A stretch of DNA of 64,000 nucleotides, taken from NCBI RefSeq assembly GCF_000426645.1, contig NZ_AUFT01000011.1:124001-188000 (forward strand). Reading direction: 5' to 3'. A program made the position numbers and the translations under genes. The stretch comes from Nakamurella lactea DSM 19367. Its GTDB lineage: Bacteria > Actinomycetota > Actinomycetes > Mycobacteriales > Nakamurellaceae. Shown here one piece after another: positions 8,738 through 19,144 of this stretch (its first letter is position 1; each line of letters begins with the position of its first letter). Under the pieces are notes generated by a model that had not been told where the DNA came from, ran no database searches, and saw only the letters and a program-made list of their open reading frames with translations.

Positions 8738-11700
8738 TTGCGCAGAATCGTTCTGCTGATCACCGCGGTCCTCGGCCTTGGCCTGGTGGTGGCCCCGGCC
8801 GCCGCCGCGTCGCCGACAACGGCTTTCGCCGCAGCCGCACTGTCGGCCCTTTCACCGTCCGCCACCGCCCCCGCTGCGTCGACCCCGTCAGCACCGGACA
8901 CCGCGCCCGCGGAGGCCGGCGCTGACGTCCCGACCGGGTGCAATCGTCCCGATCTCCCGTCGGGATATGCCCGCTGCTTCAGCGAGGTCCACACCAGCGC
9001 CACCGGCCGCCTCGCGCCGAACGCGGTCGGCCCGCCGGCCTCGGCGTTGAGTCCCGCCGACATCCGGGCGGCCTACAACCTGCCAGACGGGGGTGACGGG
9101 CGGACCGTGGCGGTCGTCGCTGCCGGCGGCTACGCCGCCGCGGAGGCGGACCTCGCGGTGTTCCGCGCGCAGTACGGTCTGCCGGTCTGCAGCACGGAGA
9201 ACGGCTGCTTCCGCAAGCTCGACCAACGGGGTGGCACCGACTATCCGGCCGACGATGCCGGCTGGGCGCTGGAGTCCGCACTCGACCTCGATGCCGTGTC
9301 GGCCGCATGTCCGTCCTGTCATCTGCTGCTCGTCCAGGCAGACGATGCCCTGATCAAGAACCTGGGCGTTGCTGCCGAGACCGCCGTCACCGTGGGTGCC
9401 AAGTACGTGTCCAACTCCTACGGTGTACCCGGCGAGAGTGCCGGTCAGGTGCAGTTCGACCAGTACTACGACCACCCGGGAGTGGTGGTCACGGCCGCCA
9501 GCGGCGACGACGGCCATGTGGTGAACTGGCCGGCCAGCAACCCGAACGTCGTCGCTGTCGGTGGCACCAGACTCACCCGGGATGCATCGACGGCACGCGG
9601 CTGGGCCGAGAGCGCTTGGGCCGAAGGCGGTTCCGGCTGCTCGCTGTACGAAGCCCATCCGTCCTACCAGGACGGCATCAACACCGGCTGTCCGAACGGA
9701 CGCGCCATCGCCGACATCGCCGCGGTCGGCGACCCCGCGACCGGGCTGGCGGTATACACCTCGCTCGCACAGCGGGGGGAAACCGGCTGGTTCCAGGTCG
9801 GCGGCACCAGCCTGGCGTCCCCGCTGATGGCGGGGATGTACGCGCTGGCCGGCACACCCGCCGAAGACACCTACCCGGTCAGCTACCCATACGCCGCCGG
9901 TAGCGCCGACCTGAACGACGTCACCGACGGATCCAACGACGATTGCGGAAACATCCTGTGTCAGGCCGGAATCGGGTGGGACGGCCCCACCGGGCTGGGG
10001 ACACCATCGGGAGTGGACGCACTGACCTTCGGCCCGGCCGGAACCATGACCGGAGCGGTCACCGACGCGACGTCCGGTGCGCCGATCGGCGATGCTGTTG
10101 TCGTCGCGGTCGACCCGGCGCAGGGCCGGACCTACCGGGTCAGAGCGGGCGCCGATGGCCGGTTCACCGCGAGCCTGCGGGCCGGCACCTACAACATCAC
10201 CGCGTCCGGCTTCGGCTACCTCGATGCGACAACGACCGGCATCGTGATCGCCGAATCGCAGGTCACCACGACGCCGCTGGCGCTGCAACCGGCGGCGACC
10301 CGGTCGGTCTCCGGCGCGGTGACCGACGGCGCCGGGCACGACTGGCCGTTGGCGGCGACCATCACCATCGACGGATATCCGAACGGGGTGATCGCCACCG
10401 ACCCGTACACCGGCCACTACCGCGTCGAGTTGCCGGAGAACGGCGACTACACACTGCACGTCGCTGCCGACTATCCCGGCTACCTGGCGCGCACCGTCCC
10501 GGTCAGCGTCGGCACCCGCGATGTTCGCGCCGACGCCGCTCTGGAGATCGAACAGACCGGTTGCACCGCCCCGGGTTACGCCAATCCGCTGCGCACCGAC
10601 TTCGAGGGCTGGACAGCGGCGATCCCGCAAGGAGGCTGGGCCGTCAGCGGTTCGACACCCGGTTGGCAGTTCGACAGCCCGGGCTCGCTGCGCAACTACA
10701 CCGGCGGTGACGGCAACTTCGCGACCGCAACCCCGCGCCAGAACGGGGGCACCCCGGAGGACACCACCTTGACCTCGCCGGCCATCGATCTGCGGGGACA
10801 GCAGTCCCCGACCCTCGAGTTCCAGTACGTGTTCACGCCGAAGGACGGCACCAGCGGAGCGGTCGAGCTCAGCCTCGACGGTGGCCGGACCTGGAATCTG
10901 GCCAAGACCATGGAATCCGGCCTGGGCAAGCGCGCCGTCATTCCTGTGCCGCAGGCGACCGGGCGGTCGGACGTCCGGGTGCGGTTCCACTTCGCGGGCA
11001 ACGGTGACGCCTACTGGCAGCTGGACGAGCTGACCGTCGGCGCGTGCGCGGCGGTGCCGGGCGGATTGGTCGCCGGGGTGCTGTCCGACGCCAACACCGA
11101 CAGGCCGATCAGCGGCGCCACCGCCGCAGGCTCGACGCCGGCTTCGGATGCCGGCTACTACTGGGCCTTCTCCGCTCCTGGCCGTCATCGGCTGACCGCG
11201 AGTGCCGGGCGGTACACGTCGGCGACCGCGGCGGTGAAGGTCACCGCGGACACCGTCACCCGGCGCGACTGGCGATTGAAGGCCGGCCGGCTGAAGGTCG
11301 GCACCGACACGGTGGGCGTCACCCAAGAACTCGGCACGACGAAGAGCAAGACCGTCAAGCTCACCAATATCGGCGGCGCACCGCTGACGGTGTCGGTCGG
11401 CGAGCACACCGCCGACACCACGCCGATGGCAGCCGCGGCACAGGGTGCGCCGCTGATCGAGATCGAGGGCAACGCCTCCGCCGCGTCGGCGGCGCTGGCG
11501 CCTCAGGAAGCCGACCGGCCAGCCTCCGGCGGGGCGGCAGCCGACCAGTCCGCGCCGGCGGGAACATCGTGGACGGCCATCGCGGACTACCCCATCACGA
11601 TCCTGGACAATGCCGTCGGCTACTACCAGGGCCGGGTCTACTCCTTCGGCGGCGCCACCCCTGCGGGCTATACCGACGCTGGGTACCGATACGACCCGGC

Positions 11701-12913
11701 AACGGCGGCGTGGCGCGCCATCGCCCCGCTACCCCAACCGCTGGCCAACGCTGCCGGGATATTCCTCAACGGCGTGATGTACGTCGCCGGCGGATGGCTC
11801 TACGGTGGCATTCCGGTCAAGACGCTCTACGCCTACCACCCGGGCACCGACAGCTGGCAACAACTGGCCGACCTGCCGGTCGCGCTGTCGGCGATCACCG
11901 TCGCCGTCGACGACGGTCAGCTCTACACCATCGGCGGGTGCCCGGACGGCTGCTCGTCGAACGTATCGTCGGTCTATCGCTATCAGCCGGCCACCGATCA
12001 CTGGACCGCCGTCGCGGACTACCCCACCAGCATCTCTCGCAATGCCTGCGCCGGCATCGATCACGAACTGATCTGCACCGGCGGTTACGACGTGTCAGGG
12101 CATTCGACCAAGAACACCACCTATGCCTACGATCCGGCGCTCGACAGCTGGACACGGCGCGCCGACCTGCCCTACGCCGGATGGGGAATGGCGTTCGCCG
12201 GCGCCAACGGCAAACTGCAGGTCGCCGGCGGGACGATCAGCAACGTGATCACGAACCGGGCGTCCGAATACGACCCGGTGGCCGACGAATGGCGCGCACT
12301 GCCGAATGCCAACCATGCATTCTTCCGCGGTGGCAGCAGTTGCGGGTTGTATCAGGTCGGTGGCCGCATCGACGGCGCGGTCTACGGCGGCACGGCATCC
12401 TCGGTGCTGTCCGGCTACGACGCCTGTGGCGGTGACGAGGTGACCTGGCTGAGCACCGGTGAATCCGAGATCACCCTGGCTCCCGGTTCATCCCGCAGCG
12501 TGCGGATCAGTGCCGATTCCTCGGTGGTTCCTGGTCCGGCCACCTACTCGGCTGTGGTGTCACTGGACACCGACTCTCCTTACGGGTCAGCGCATATCGC
12601 CGTCACCGCGAAGGTGAACCCGCCGAAGTCATGGGGCAAGCTGGCCGGCACGGTGACCGACACGGCCGGCACACCGATCCGTGGTGCGACCATCCAGGTC
12701 TGCACGATGTATCGCCCGAAATCCGGGCTGTGCGGCGAGACGTCGTACACGCTGCGCACCGACCAGCACGGCAACTACTACCAGTGGTTGTCCAAGGGAT
12801 ACAACCCACTTCACGTGACTGCTGCGGCGAGCGGTCATCTACCGATGTTCCGGTTGACGCGGATCCGTGCGGGTGCCACGACCAGGGCGGACTTCGTGCT
12901 TCCACCGTCTTGA
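8738..12913 (+). CDS. Secreted sedolisin (S53) family protease with Kelch propeller and CarboxypepD-like domains
   Basis: 1391 aa if started at the TTG at 8738, chosen because it places a clean signal peptide (RRIVLLITAVLGLGLVVAPAAAAS) at the N terminus after a weak GCGAGAG site; an ATG at 8564 would add a non-signal leader. Residues ~105-430 form a sedolisin domain: E179 and D183 in WALESALDLD, an ASGDDG loop, and the nucleophile S358 in GGTSLASP. Next come carboxypeptidase-regulatory-like beta repeats (~435-600), a beta-sandwich region, a Kelch-type propeller (~945-1235, repeated YxY-P-x-T/D-x-W blades) and another carboxypeptidase-regulatory domain at the C terminus. The role is likely extracellular protein degradation. 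The 245 bp before it contain no convincing gene. Confidence 0.88.
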   Translation: MRRIVLLITAVLGLGLVVAPAAAASPTTAFAAAALSALSPSATAPAASTPSAPDTAPAEAGADVPTGCNRPDLPSGYARCFSEVHTSATGRLAPNAVGPPASALSPADIRAAYNLPDGGDGRTVAVVAAGGYAAAEADLAVFRAQYGLPVCSTENGCFRKLDQRGGTDYPADDAGWALESALDLDAVSAACPSCHLLLVQADDALIKNLGVAAETAVTVGAKYVSNSYGVPGESAGQVQFDQYYDHPGVVVTAASGDDGHVVNWPASNPNVVAVGGTRLTRDASTARGWAESAWAEGGSGCSLYEAHPSYQDGINTGCPNGRAIADIAAVGDPATGLAVYTSLAQRGETGWFQVGGTSLASPLMAGMYALAGTPAEDTYPVSYPYAAGSADLNDVTDGSNDDCGNILCQAGIGWDGPTGLGTPSGVDALTFGPAGTMTGAVTDATSGAPIGDAVVVAVDPAQGRTYRVRAGADGRFTASLRAGTYNITASGFGYLDATTTGIVIAESQVTTTPLALQPAATRSVSGAVTDGAGHDWPLAATITIDGYPNGVIATDPYTGHYRVELPENGDYTLHVAADYPGYLARTVPVSVGTRDVRADAALEIEQTGCTAPGYANPLRTDFEGWTAAIPQGGWAVSGSTPGWQFDSPGSLRNYTGGDGNFATATPRQNGGTPEDTTLTSPAIDLRGQQSPTLEFQYVFTPKDGTSGAVELSLDGGRTWNLAKTMESGLGKRAVIPVPQATGRSDVRVRFHFAGNGDAYWQLDELTVGACAAVPGGLVAGVLSDANTDRPISGATAAGSTPASDAGYYWAFSAPGRHRLTASAGRYTSATAAVKVTADTVTRRDWRLKAGRLKVGTDTVGVTQELGTTKSKTVKLTNIGGAPLTVSVGEHTADTTPMAAAAQGAPLIEIEGNASAASAALAPQEADRPASGGAAADQSAPAGTSWTAIADYPITILDNAVGYYQGRVYSFGGATPAGYTDAGYRYDPATAAWRAIAPLPQPLANAAGIFLNGVMYVAGGWLYGGIPVKTLYAYHPGTDSWQQLADLPVALSAITVAVDDGQLYTIGGCPDGCSSNVSSVYRYQPATDHWTAVADYPTSISRNACAGIDHELICTGGYDVSGHSTKNTTYAYDPALDSWTRRADLPYAGWGMAFAGANGKLQVAGGTISNVITNRASEYDPVADEWRALPNANHAFFRGGSSCGLYQVGGRIDGAVYGGTASSVLSGYDACGGDEVTWLSTGESEITLAPGSSRSVRISADSSVVPGPATYSAVVSLDTDSPYGSAHIAVTAKVNPPKSWGKLAGTVTDTAGTPIRGATIQVCTMYRPKSGLCGETSYTLRTDQHGNYYQWLSKGYNPLHVTAAASGHLPMFRLTRIRAGATTRADFVLPPS

Positions 12914-13062
12914 CGGCCGGCGGCCGCAGCGTGCGCCATCGTCCGGTTTGTGTCATTGGCGTTTACCGGCAGGGCCAGCTCCTTCCGTCGCGCCCGGCGC
13001 TCTGCCATCGTCGAGTCGCGCGCCGCGGCCGGTGGTAAGCGAAACCCCTTCGGAGGAAGTCA

Positions 13063-16000
13063 ATGCGTAGGCGTCATCCTCGTTCCGTGACTGGTGCGCT
13101 GCTCGCGCTGTGCCTCTCGCTGGTCGTGCCGACCACCGCTGCGCACGGTGGCCCACCGACCGCCGCGTCGGCGCCGCCGGCGGCGGTGACCGCAGCGGCA
13201 GCCGCTGGACACCTGCCCTCCGGCGGCGCCGTGCCGCCGTCGACTGGGGTGCCCGCCGCGGCTGTTCAGCCAGCGGACGGAGGCATCGAGGTCACCCTGA
13301 TCACCGGCGATGTGGTGACGTACCCGGCCGAGACATCGACAGATCAGGACCGCGTACAGGTGCGACAGGCGCCCAGGCCGGACGGCCGGACCGTGGCCTT
13401 CACCCAGTTGCGGGAAGGAGATTCGTTCTACGTCTTCCCGTCGGATGCCCGTGGTCTGGTCGGCGCCGGACTTCTCGACAAGGGCCTGTTCGACGTGAGA
13501 TACCTGGCGCGGAACGGGTACGCGGACAAGGACAGCAGTGAGCTACCCGTCATCGTGCAGTATCCGACCGGGCGCGGGATCGCCCGCGCCGCTGCACTGC
13601 CTGCGGTCGCCTCGTCCCGAGAACTCACCAGCGTCAACGCCAATGCCGTCCGGGTCAGCAAATCCGGGGCCTCCACGTTCTGGGCGAGCGTCCAACCCGC
13701 GGGCAACGCCCGGATCGCCGGCGGGTTCAGCCGGATGTGGCTGGATCCGAAGGTGAAGACGCAACTGGACGTCAGCGTGCCGATGATCGGTGCTCCGCAA
13801 GCCTGGCAGCGGGGCCTGGACGGTTCGGGCGTCAAGGTGGCGATGCTGGACACCGGGGTGGACCTGAATCACCCTGACCTGGTAGGACACATCGGCGCCA
13901 CGGCCGTGTTCAGCGACGATCCCAGCGTGCAGGACGGCAACGGACACGGTACCCATGTCGCTTCCACGATCGTCGGCTCCGGCGCAGCCTCCGCCGGGCG
14001 GTTCAAGGGCGTCGCCCCAGGCGCCGACCTGATCGTCGGAAAGGTGCTGGACAACAACGGCGAGGGTTGGGGCTCGCAGATCATCGCCGGTATGCAATGG
14101 GCGTCCGAGCAGGGCGCGAAGATCGTCAGCATCAGTATCGGCAGCGCGCCGTCGGACGGTACGGATCCGATGAGCGAAGCGGTGAACCAACTCTCGGCCG
14201 AGTACGGCACGCTCTTCGTCATCGCGGCCGGGAACAACGGAATCAGCCATTACATCAACGCCCCCGGCGCCGCAGAGGCGGCATTGACCGTCGGTGCGGT
14301 CGACAAGCAGGACCAGCTGGCGAGCTTCACCAGCCGGGGCCCGCGACTCGACGAGGGACTCAAGCCGAACATCGCGGCCCCCGGCAAGGACATCACCGCG
14401 GCCAGGGCCGAGGGCACGCAGCTGGGACCGATCGTCGATGGCAGCTACACGACGATCTCCGGGACATCGATGGCAACGCCACATGTTGCCGGCGCGGCAG
14501 CGATCCTGGCCGAGCAGCACCCGGACTGGACCGGGCCGCAACTGGCGAACGCCCTCACCAGCTCCGCCAAGGATGACGGATATTCACCCTACGAACAGGG
14601 TGCCGGCCGGGTCGACGTCGCACGAGCCACCACCCAGCCGGTCCGCAGCAGCGGCCAGCTCGACTTCGGAGCCGTCCCGGCCGAGCAGGCGGCACCGATC
14701 AGCAAGACCCTGACGTATACCAACGACAGTGATCAGCCAATCACCCTGACGGTGACACCCAGCATGAAGACCCATTCCGGCACGGCACCGGCAGACACCC
14801 TGACCGTCGATCGCAGCGAGCTCACCGTCCCGGCCAACGGAACCGCAGACGTCACCGTCATTCTCGATGTCCGGGCCGGCCCGCCATCGTGGTACGAAGG
14901 CGCGATCGAGGCGGCCGATGCGACTCGCTCCGTCGTGGTCCGCAGCGCGGTGGGCGCGGTCAAGGAGCCCGCTCAGGTTGACGTGACGATCGAGGTCGTC
15001 AACCCCGTCGGGGCAACGGATGTGACCTACGGCGGCTTCCTGGCGCTGCGACTCGACGACGGTGAGGAATTCAAGAACCTGCTGCTGTCGCCCGCGGTGC
15101 AGAACTACGCCGGCAAGCTGCCGGCCGGTGTCTACAGCATCGGAACGGACGTCACCTGGACCGATGCTGCGGGCGAAGTGAACCACGCGCTGGTCACCGA
15201 GCCGACCGTCGACGTCCACGATCCGACAAAGGTCGTCTTCGACCTGCGCAAGGCACAGCGGGTCGAGGTCAAGACCCAAAAGCCCGGCATCGCCTATCAC
15301 GCGGTTCTCGGCTACCGGGACGTCACCGAGAACTCGAAAATCGCGCTGGAGCAGTACTTCGACCAGCCGTTCGGACAGACGAGGCTCTGGACGCTGCCGA
15401 CCAAGTCGGCAACCCGTGGCACCTTCGTGTCGTACACGCAGGTCTGGCAGGGACCGGACCCGCTGACGGTTCGGATGCGCGGGAAGAGACCACTGGACCT
15501 GCACCCCTCCTACCAGGACGTCGGAGCCGGCGTCACCATGCTGAAGGGCCACAGCACCCGCTCGGTCGTTGCCGCCGGCCACGGCACCGAAGCCGACTTC
15601 GCCACGGTCGATGTTCGGGGCAAGATCGCACTGCTCGACCTGTCCGATCTGTGCCCGGCTGTGTGTGACGACAGCGGTCTCGACCGGGTGCAGAACGCGA
15701 AGGCCGCCGGCGCGGTCGCCGTTCTGGGCTACAGCGCCGCCGGCCGCGAATTCCTGAACCTGGGGAACTGGGTGGTCGAATGGCCGACGTACCCGATCCC
15801 GACGATGAGCCTCACCGCCGTCGAGGGACGCGCGTTGACCGCCCGGTTGCAGCAGACAACGGTGACGTTGGACCTGCGCGGCGACCCCGACGTTTCTCAC
15901 CTGTACGCCCTGGCTTTCACCACGCCGGACAAGGTTCCGGGCGGCCGATTCACGGTCGCCGACCGCAACCTGGCGCGAACGGTGAACCGGCTGCATGCGG

Positions 16001-17088
16001 ACGCGCCGGGAACGGCGCGGCTGAACTGGCAACCCATGCTGTCCGGTCCGATCTACCTGCGCAGCTACGGCCTCCGGTTGCCGGCGCAGAGTGCGTTGAC
16101 CACCTACTCCGGACCGACCGACGACTCCCTGCTCTGGTTCGTCAATGCTGACGCGAACTACGCGTCGGGAGAACGAGCCTGGTCGTCGTCCGTCGCCTCG
16201 TTCTACCGACGTCCAGGCAGCACCGTGATGAACTGGGGCGAGCAACCCCTGGTGCCCGCGGGTCATCGGCAGGACCTGGCCACCGCTCCGTACAGCTGGA
16301 TCCTGTGCGGTGTGTGCCGCAACGGCGACGTACTCAGCGTGCAGCACTACCTGTCCAACAACGGGATCGGTGCCGGCTACATCGCCTGGGGCGACGACCC
16401 GCAGGGCCAACCCACCAACACCATGCGGCTCTACCGCGGCGATGACGAGATACCGGTACAGCAGGGCCTGTGGGGCTACTTCATCTCGCTCTTCCTGAGC
16501 CCCTTCTTCGAGCTGCCGCAGGAGGTCGCCGACTATCGGATGACCGAACACCTCAGCACGCCGCTCACCGCACAGCGGTACGCCCGGACCTCGGACACCT
16601 CAAGGACCTTCCGTTCGGGTCACCGCGACGACGGCCTGGTCGTCAAGCCGCGGACCACGGTCGGGTTGCACTGCACCGGGTGGTACGTGCATCCGCTCGT
16701 CAACGGCGAATGGCAGGACCCGAAGATCGAGCCGTGCCAACCACTTCGGGAGCTGTACCTGGGATATGAGTTCGGTCTCGGCCTGGACAACACGGTGCGC
16801 GCAGGGAGTTCGGGAACGGTGACCATCACCGGTTACCACTCGGCCCTGTTGGACCGGCAGCCGCGATTGACCGGCGTCAAACTCTGGCTGAGTTACGACG
16901 ACGGCAAGCACTGGTCGCGGGTTGCCACCCGCGCCGGGAAGGGCGACACCGTCACCGCCAGGGTCAAGTACCCGGCATACCGGAAAACCACCGGCGCGGT
17001 GAGCATTCGGGCCGAGGGCGTCGATGACGAGGGCAACACGATCTCGCAGACGATCCCGCGGGCATTCGGTCTGGCCCACCACGGCTAA
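13063..17088 (+). CDS. Secreted S8 (subtilisin-like) serine protease, very large
   Basis: 1341 aa. The ATG follows GGAGGAAG by 3-4 nt. A signal peptide (RSVTGALLALCLSLVVPTTAAHG) is followed by a propeptide-like region to ~residue 240. The catalytic triad is complete: D263 in VAMLDTGVDLNHPDL, H295 in GNGHGTHVAST and S469 in SGTSMATPHVAGAAAIL. Downstream are Fn3-like beta domains, a PA-like segment (DLSDLCPAVCDDSG...AKAAGAVAVLGY) and a long C-terminal beta-rich region with paired cysteines. It follows the sedolisin gene by 149 bp on the same strand and converges, with a 4-bp overlap, on a TrmB/LuxR-type regulator gene. Confidence 0.92.
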   Translation: MRRRHPRSVTGALLALCLSLVVPTTAAHGGPPTAASAPPAAVTAAAAAGHLPSGGAVPPSTGVPAAAVQPADGGIEVTLITGDVVTYPAETSTDQDRVQVRQAPRPDGRTVAFTQLREGDSFYVFPSDARGLVGAGLLDKGLFDVRYLARNGYADKDSSELPVIVQYPTGRGIARAAALPAVASSRELTSVNANAVRVSKSGASTFWASVQPAGNARIAGGFSRMWLDPKVKTQLDVSVPMIGAPQAWQRGLDGSGVKVAMLDTGVDLNHPDLVGHIGATAVFSDDPSVQDGNGHGTHVASTIVGSGAASAGRFKGVAPGADLIVGKVLDNNGEGWGSQIIAGMQWASEQGAKIVSISIGSAPSDGTDPMSEAVNQLSAEYGTLFVIAAGNNGISHYINAPGAAEAALTVGAVDKQDQLASFTSRGPRLDEGLKPNIAAPGKDITAARAEGTQLGPIVDGSYTTISGTSMATPHVAGAAAILAEQHPDWTGPQLANALTSSAKDDGYSPYEQGAGRVDVARATTQPVRSSGQLDFGAVPAEQAAPISKTLTYTNDSDQPITLTVTPSMKTHSGTAPADTLTVDRSELTVPANGTADVTVILDVRAGPPSWYEGAIEAADATRSVVVRSAVGAVKEPAQVDVTIEVVNPVGATDVTYGGFLALRLDDGEEFKNLLLSPAVQNYAGKLPAGVYSIGTDVTWTDAAGEVNHALVTEPTVDVHDPTKVVFDLRKAQRVEVKTQKPGIAYHAVLGYRDVTENSKIALEQYFDQPFGQTRLWTLPTKSATRGTFVSYTQVWQGPDPLTVRMRGKRPLDLHPSYQDVGAGVTMLKGHSTRSVVAAGHGTEADFATVDVRGKIALLDLSDLCPAVCDDSGLDRVQNAKAAGAVAVLGYSAAGREFLNLGNWVVEWPTYPIPTMSLTAVEGRALTARLQQTTVTLDLRGDPDVSHLYALAFTTPDKVPGGRFTVADRNLARTVNRLHADAPGTARLNWQPMLSGPIYLRSYGLRLPAQSALTTYSGPTDDSLLWFVNADANYASGERAWSSSVASFYRRPGSTVMNWGEQPLVPAGHRQDLATAPYSWILCGVCRNGDVLSVQHYLSNNGIGAGYIAWGDDPQGQPTNTMRLYRGDDEIPVQQGLWGYFISLFLSPFFELPQEVADYRMTEHLSTPLTAQRYARTSDTSRTFRSGHRDDGLVVKPRTTVGLHCTGWYVHPLVNGEWQDPKIEPCQPLRELYLGYEFGLGLDNTVRAGSSGTVTITGYHSALLDRQPRLTGVKLWLSYDDGKHWSRVATRAGKGDTVTARVKYPAYRKTTGAVSIRAEGVDDEGNTISQTIPRAFGLAHHG

Positions 17089-18053
17089 CGGTCTCCGGTC
17101 GGCGGGTGCAGGTCACGCAACGCGGCCTGCACCCCCGCCTGGAACCGGGTTCTCGCTCCGGATTCGTCGAGCAGCGCGGCGATCCTGCGTTGCACCGTCC
17201 GGTGACCGATGCCCAATTGCCGGCTCATGGCCTGGTCGGTGTACCCCGCCTTCATCATCTCGACGAGTCGGTCACGGTCGACATCGGCCGGATCCGCACC
17301 GATCGGCCGGCCACGCCGCCACAGGCTCTCGAACAGACTGCCGAGCGCATCGAGCAGACCGGAGGGGTGCACGATGACAGCTTCCGCCGCCGCCGACTGC
17401 GGCTCGCGTTGCAGCTCCAGCAAGGCCAAGCGATCGTCGGCGATCACCAGCGACACCGGCACCTCGGCCACCACTCGTATCTGGTGACCGGCGGAGGGCG
17501 CTCCGATCGCGGCGGTGTGCCGCCGGTCGATCCCGTTCTGCTCGTACAGCACGCGACACCGGATCTGGGGATCGCCCGCCGCCTCGGCCTCCGAGCCGGC
17601 CGCCCGACGGTCGAGAATTCGCAGTTCGTAGCGGGCTGCCTGCCGGATCTGTGCTGCCCGCTGGGCCACCGCGCGAGTGCCGGTCACCAGTTCCACCACC
17701 GAGATACCCGGACCGGCGAGGTGGGCGCGGTAGGAGTCGGACAGCTCGCCGATCCGACGCTGCGCGTTCCGTAGGTCGCGTTCGCGCGCCAACAGGATCA
17801 CTTCGAGGCCGACATCCGGTGCCACCGCGGTGTACTGCGGCGGGTCTCCGGTCGTGGCGACCAACCCGCTGGCGACCAATCTTGTCAGGACAGCCGTCAC
17901 GTCATACCCAGGGTTGGCGGTCAATTCGTCACCGGAGAAGCCGTCAGCGGTGATCGGCGATCCGTCGACCAACGCCCGATAGATCGCCTCTTCGTCCGAC
18001 GTCAGCCCGATCGCCGCCAGCGAACCGGGCGCGTCGTCAGCTCTTGGCGCCAT
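17085..18053 (-). CDS. TrmB/LuxR-like helix-turn-helix regulator (paralogue 2)
   Basis: 322 aa from the ATG at 18053; the frame is open upstream but that part is antisense-like read-through of the preceding gene. Residues 15-70 form a winged-helix TrmB-like segment (LTSDEEAIYRALVDGSPI), the middle resembles a ligand-binding domain (RCRVLYEQNGIDRR), and the C terminus has a LuxR-type HTH (LVEMMKAGYTDQAMSRQLGIGHRTVQRRI). It overlaps the previous gene by 17 bp and is about one third similar to it by eye, so the two look like a tandem duplication. Actinobacterial genes of this type often sit beside large S8 proteases. The ligand is unknown. Confidence 0.8.
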   Translation of the reverse strand: MAPRADDAPGSLAAIGLTSDEEAIYRALVDGSPITADGFSGDELTANPGYDVTAVLTRLVASGLVATTGDPPQYTAVAPDVGLEVILLARERDLRNAQRRIGELSDSYRAHLAGPGISVVELVTGTRAVAQRAAQIRQAARYELRILDRRAAGSEAEAAGDPQIRCRVLYEQNGIDRRHTAAIGAPSAGHQIRVVAEVPVSLVIADDRLALLELQREPQSAAAEAVIVHPSGLLDALGSLFESLWRRGRPIGADPADVDRDRLVEMMKAGYTDQAMSRQLGIGHRTVQRRIAALLDESGARTRFQAGVQAALRDLHPPTGDR

Positions 18054-19074
18054 GCTGGCCCTCGCCATTGGCGGCCGCCGGATCGAACGGAATCGCCCCG
18101 CCAAGGATGCCGCGGCGGACCACTTCGTAGCCGGCCTGAAAGCGGGTCGCAGCACCGAATTCGGTCGACATCTCGCGCACCCGCCGCCGGACGGTTCGAT
18201 CGGTCCAGCCCAGATGAGACGCGATCTCGGTGTCCTGCAGTCCGGAGACCAACAGCGACAGCAGCTCCCGGTCGACCGCCGGCGACTCGACCTCACCATC
18301 CGGGTTCGTACCGAGTGGAATTGCGTGCTCCCAGTACATCTCGAACAGCCCGCGGAGCGCGTTCAACAGGGTGGAATCGTGAATCACCAAGGCACTCGTC
18401 GGATCGGAGTTCGTATGCAGCAGCACCATGCCCATCGGCTGGTCGGTGAGCGTCAACTTCACCGGCAACTCGGCGACGCGGGCAACCTCGCCGAGTTCGG
18501 CCAGCGCGGCCATCTCGGCCGGCCGTCCAGGAAGGTCGATGCCCCGCCGGTCGTACAGCACTCGATACCGGATGCCGGCTCGGAGCAACTCGGCCTCGAG
18601 CGGGTTGCTGTGCACCACCACGCTGAGATACGGCGGCGCGTCGAAACCACACACCTCGCTGCGTGCGCCGCGTTGGATCTCCTCGAAGCGGCGCAGGATC
18701 TCGACAGAGCCGTGGATGACCTCCACCAACGGTGTGGAGCCGGCCCCGGCGGTGGGTGAACGGTGGCGGTAGCGGGCCGACAATGCGATGAGATGTCGCC
18801 TGGCCGCAGCCAGATCGCGGGCGCGTTGCTGCGCCAATTGGTCGAGCGCGGTGTCCGGCGGAATCACCACGAATCGCGGATTGTCCGGGGTGGGATCCGC
18901 GATCAGGCCCAGTTCACGGAGGCCGGCAAGTGCCGAGGCCACCGTCGCCGACACCGGAACCGGCCACACCTCGCGCGCCCAACGGATCAGGTCGCGGGGC
19001 GCTGCCGGTGGGTGCGACACCATGAATTCGAAAAGTGCTTCTTCGTGCGCCGTCAGACCGAGGATCTGCAACAT
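18037..19074 (-). CDS. TrmB/LuxR-like helix-turn-helix regulator (paralogue 1)
   Basis: 345 aa. The same architecture as its neighbour: N-terminal winged helix starting LGLTAHEEALFEFMVSHP, central domain with RYRVLYDRRGIDLPGRP (paralogue 2 has RCRVLYEQNGIDRRHT at the equivalent place), and C-terminal HTH ELLSLLVSGLQDTEIASHLGWTDRTVRRRV. No good ribosome site precedes the ATG, so translation from this start is less sure. It probably forms an operon with the downstream paralogue. Confidence 0.8.
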   Translation of the reverse strand: MLQILGLTAHEEALFEFMVSHPPAAPRDLIRWAREVWPVPVSATVASALAGLRELGLIADPTPDNPRFVVIPPDTALDQLAQQRARDLAAARRHLIALSARYRHRSPTAGAGSTPLVEVIHGSVEILRRFEEIQRGARSEVCGFDAPPYLSVVVHSNPLEAELLRAGIRYRVLYDRRGIDLPGRPAEMAALAELGEVARVAELPVKLTLTDQPMGMVLLHTNSDPTSALVIHDSTLLNALRGLFEMYWEHAIPLGTNPDGEVESPAVDRELLSLLVSGLQDTEIASHLGWTDRTVRRRVREMSTEFGAATRFQAGYEVVRRGILGGAIPFDPAAANGEGQHGAKS

Positions 19075-19144
19075 CTGGGTCAGTTCCCCGGCCGGGCCGG
19101 CCGAACCGACCGGTCGCCCGTGACGCTCGAGGTGCGCGACGCGC

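Noticed and set aside
8888-11407. 839-codon open frame antisense to the sedolisin gene
   Set aside because: High-GC third-position bias creates such antisense frames. The plus-strand frame has clear protease and Kelch motifs and a signal peptide.
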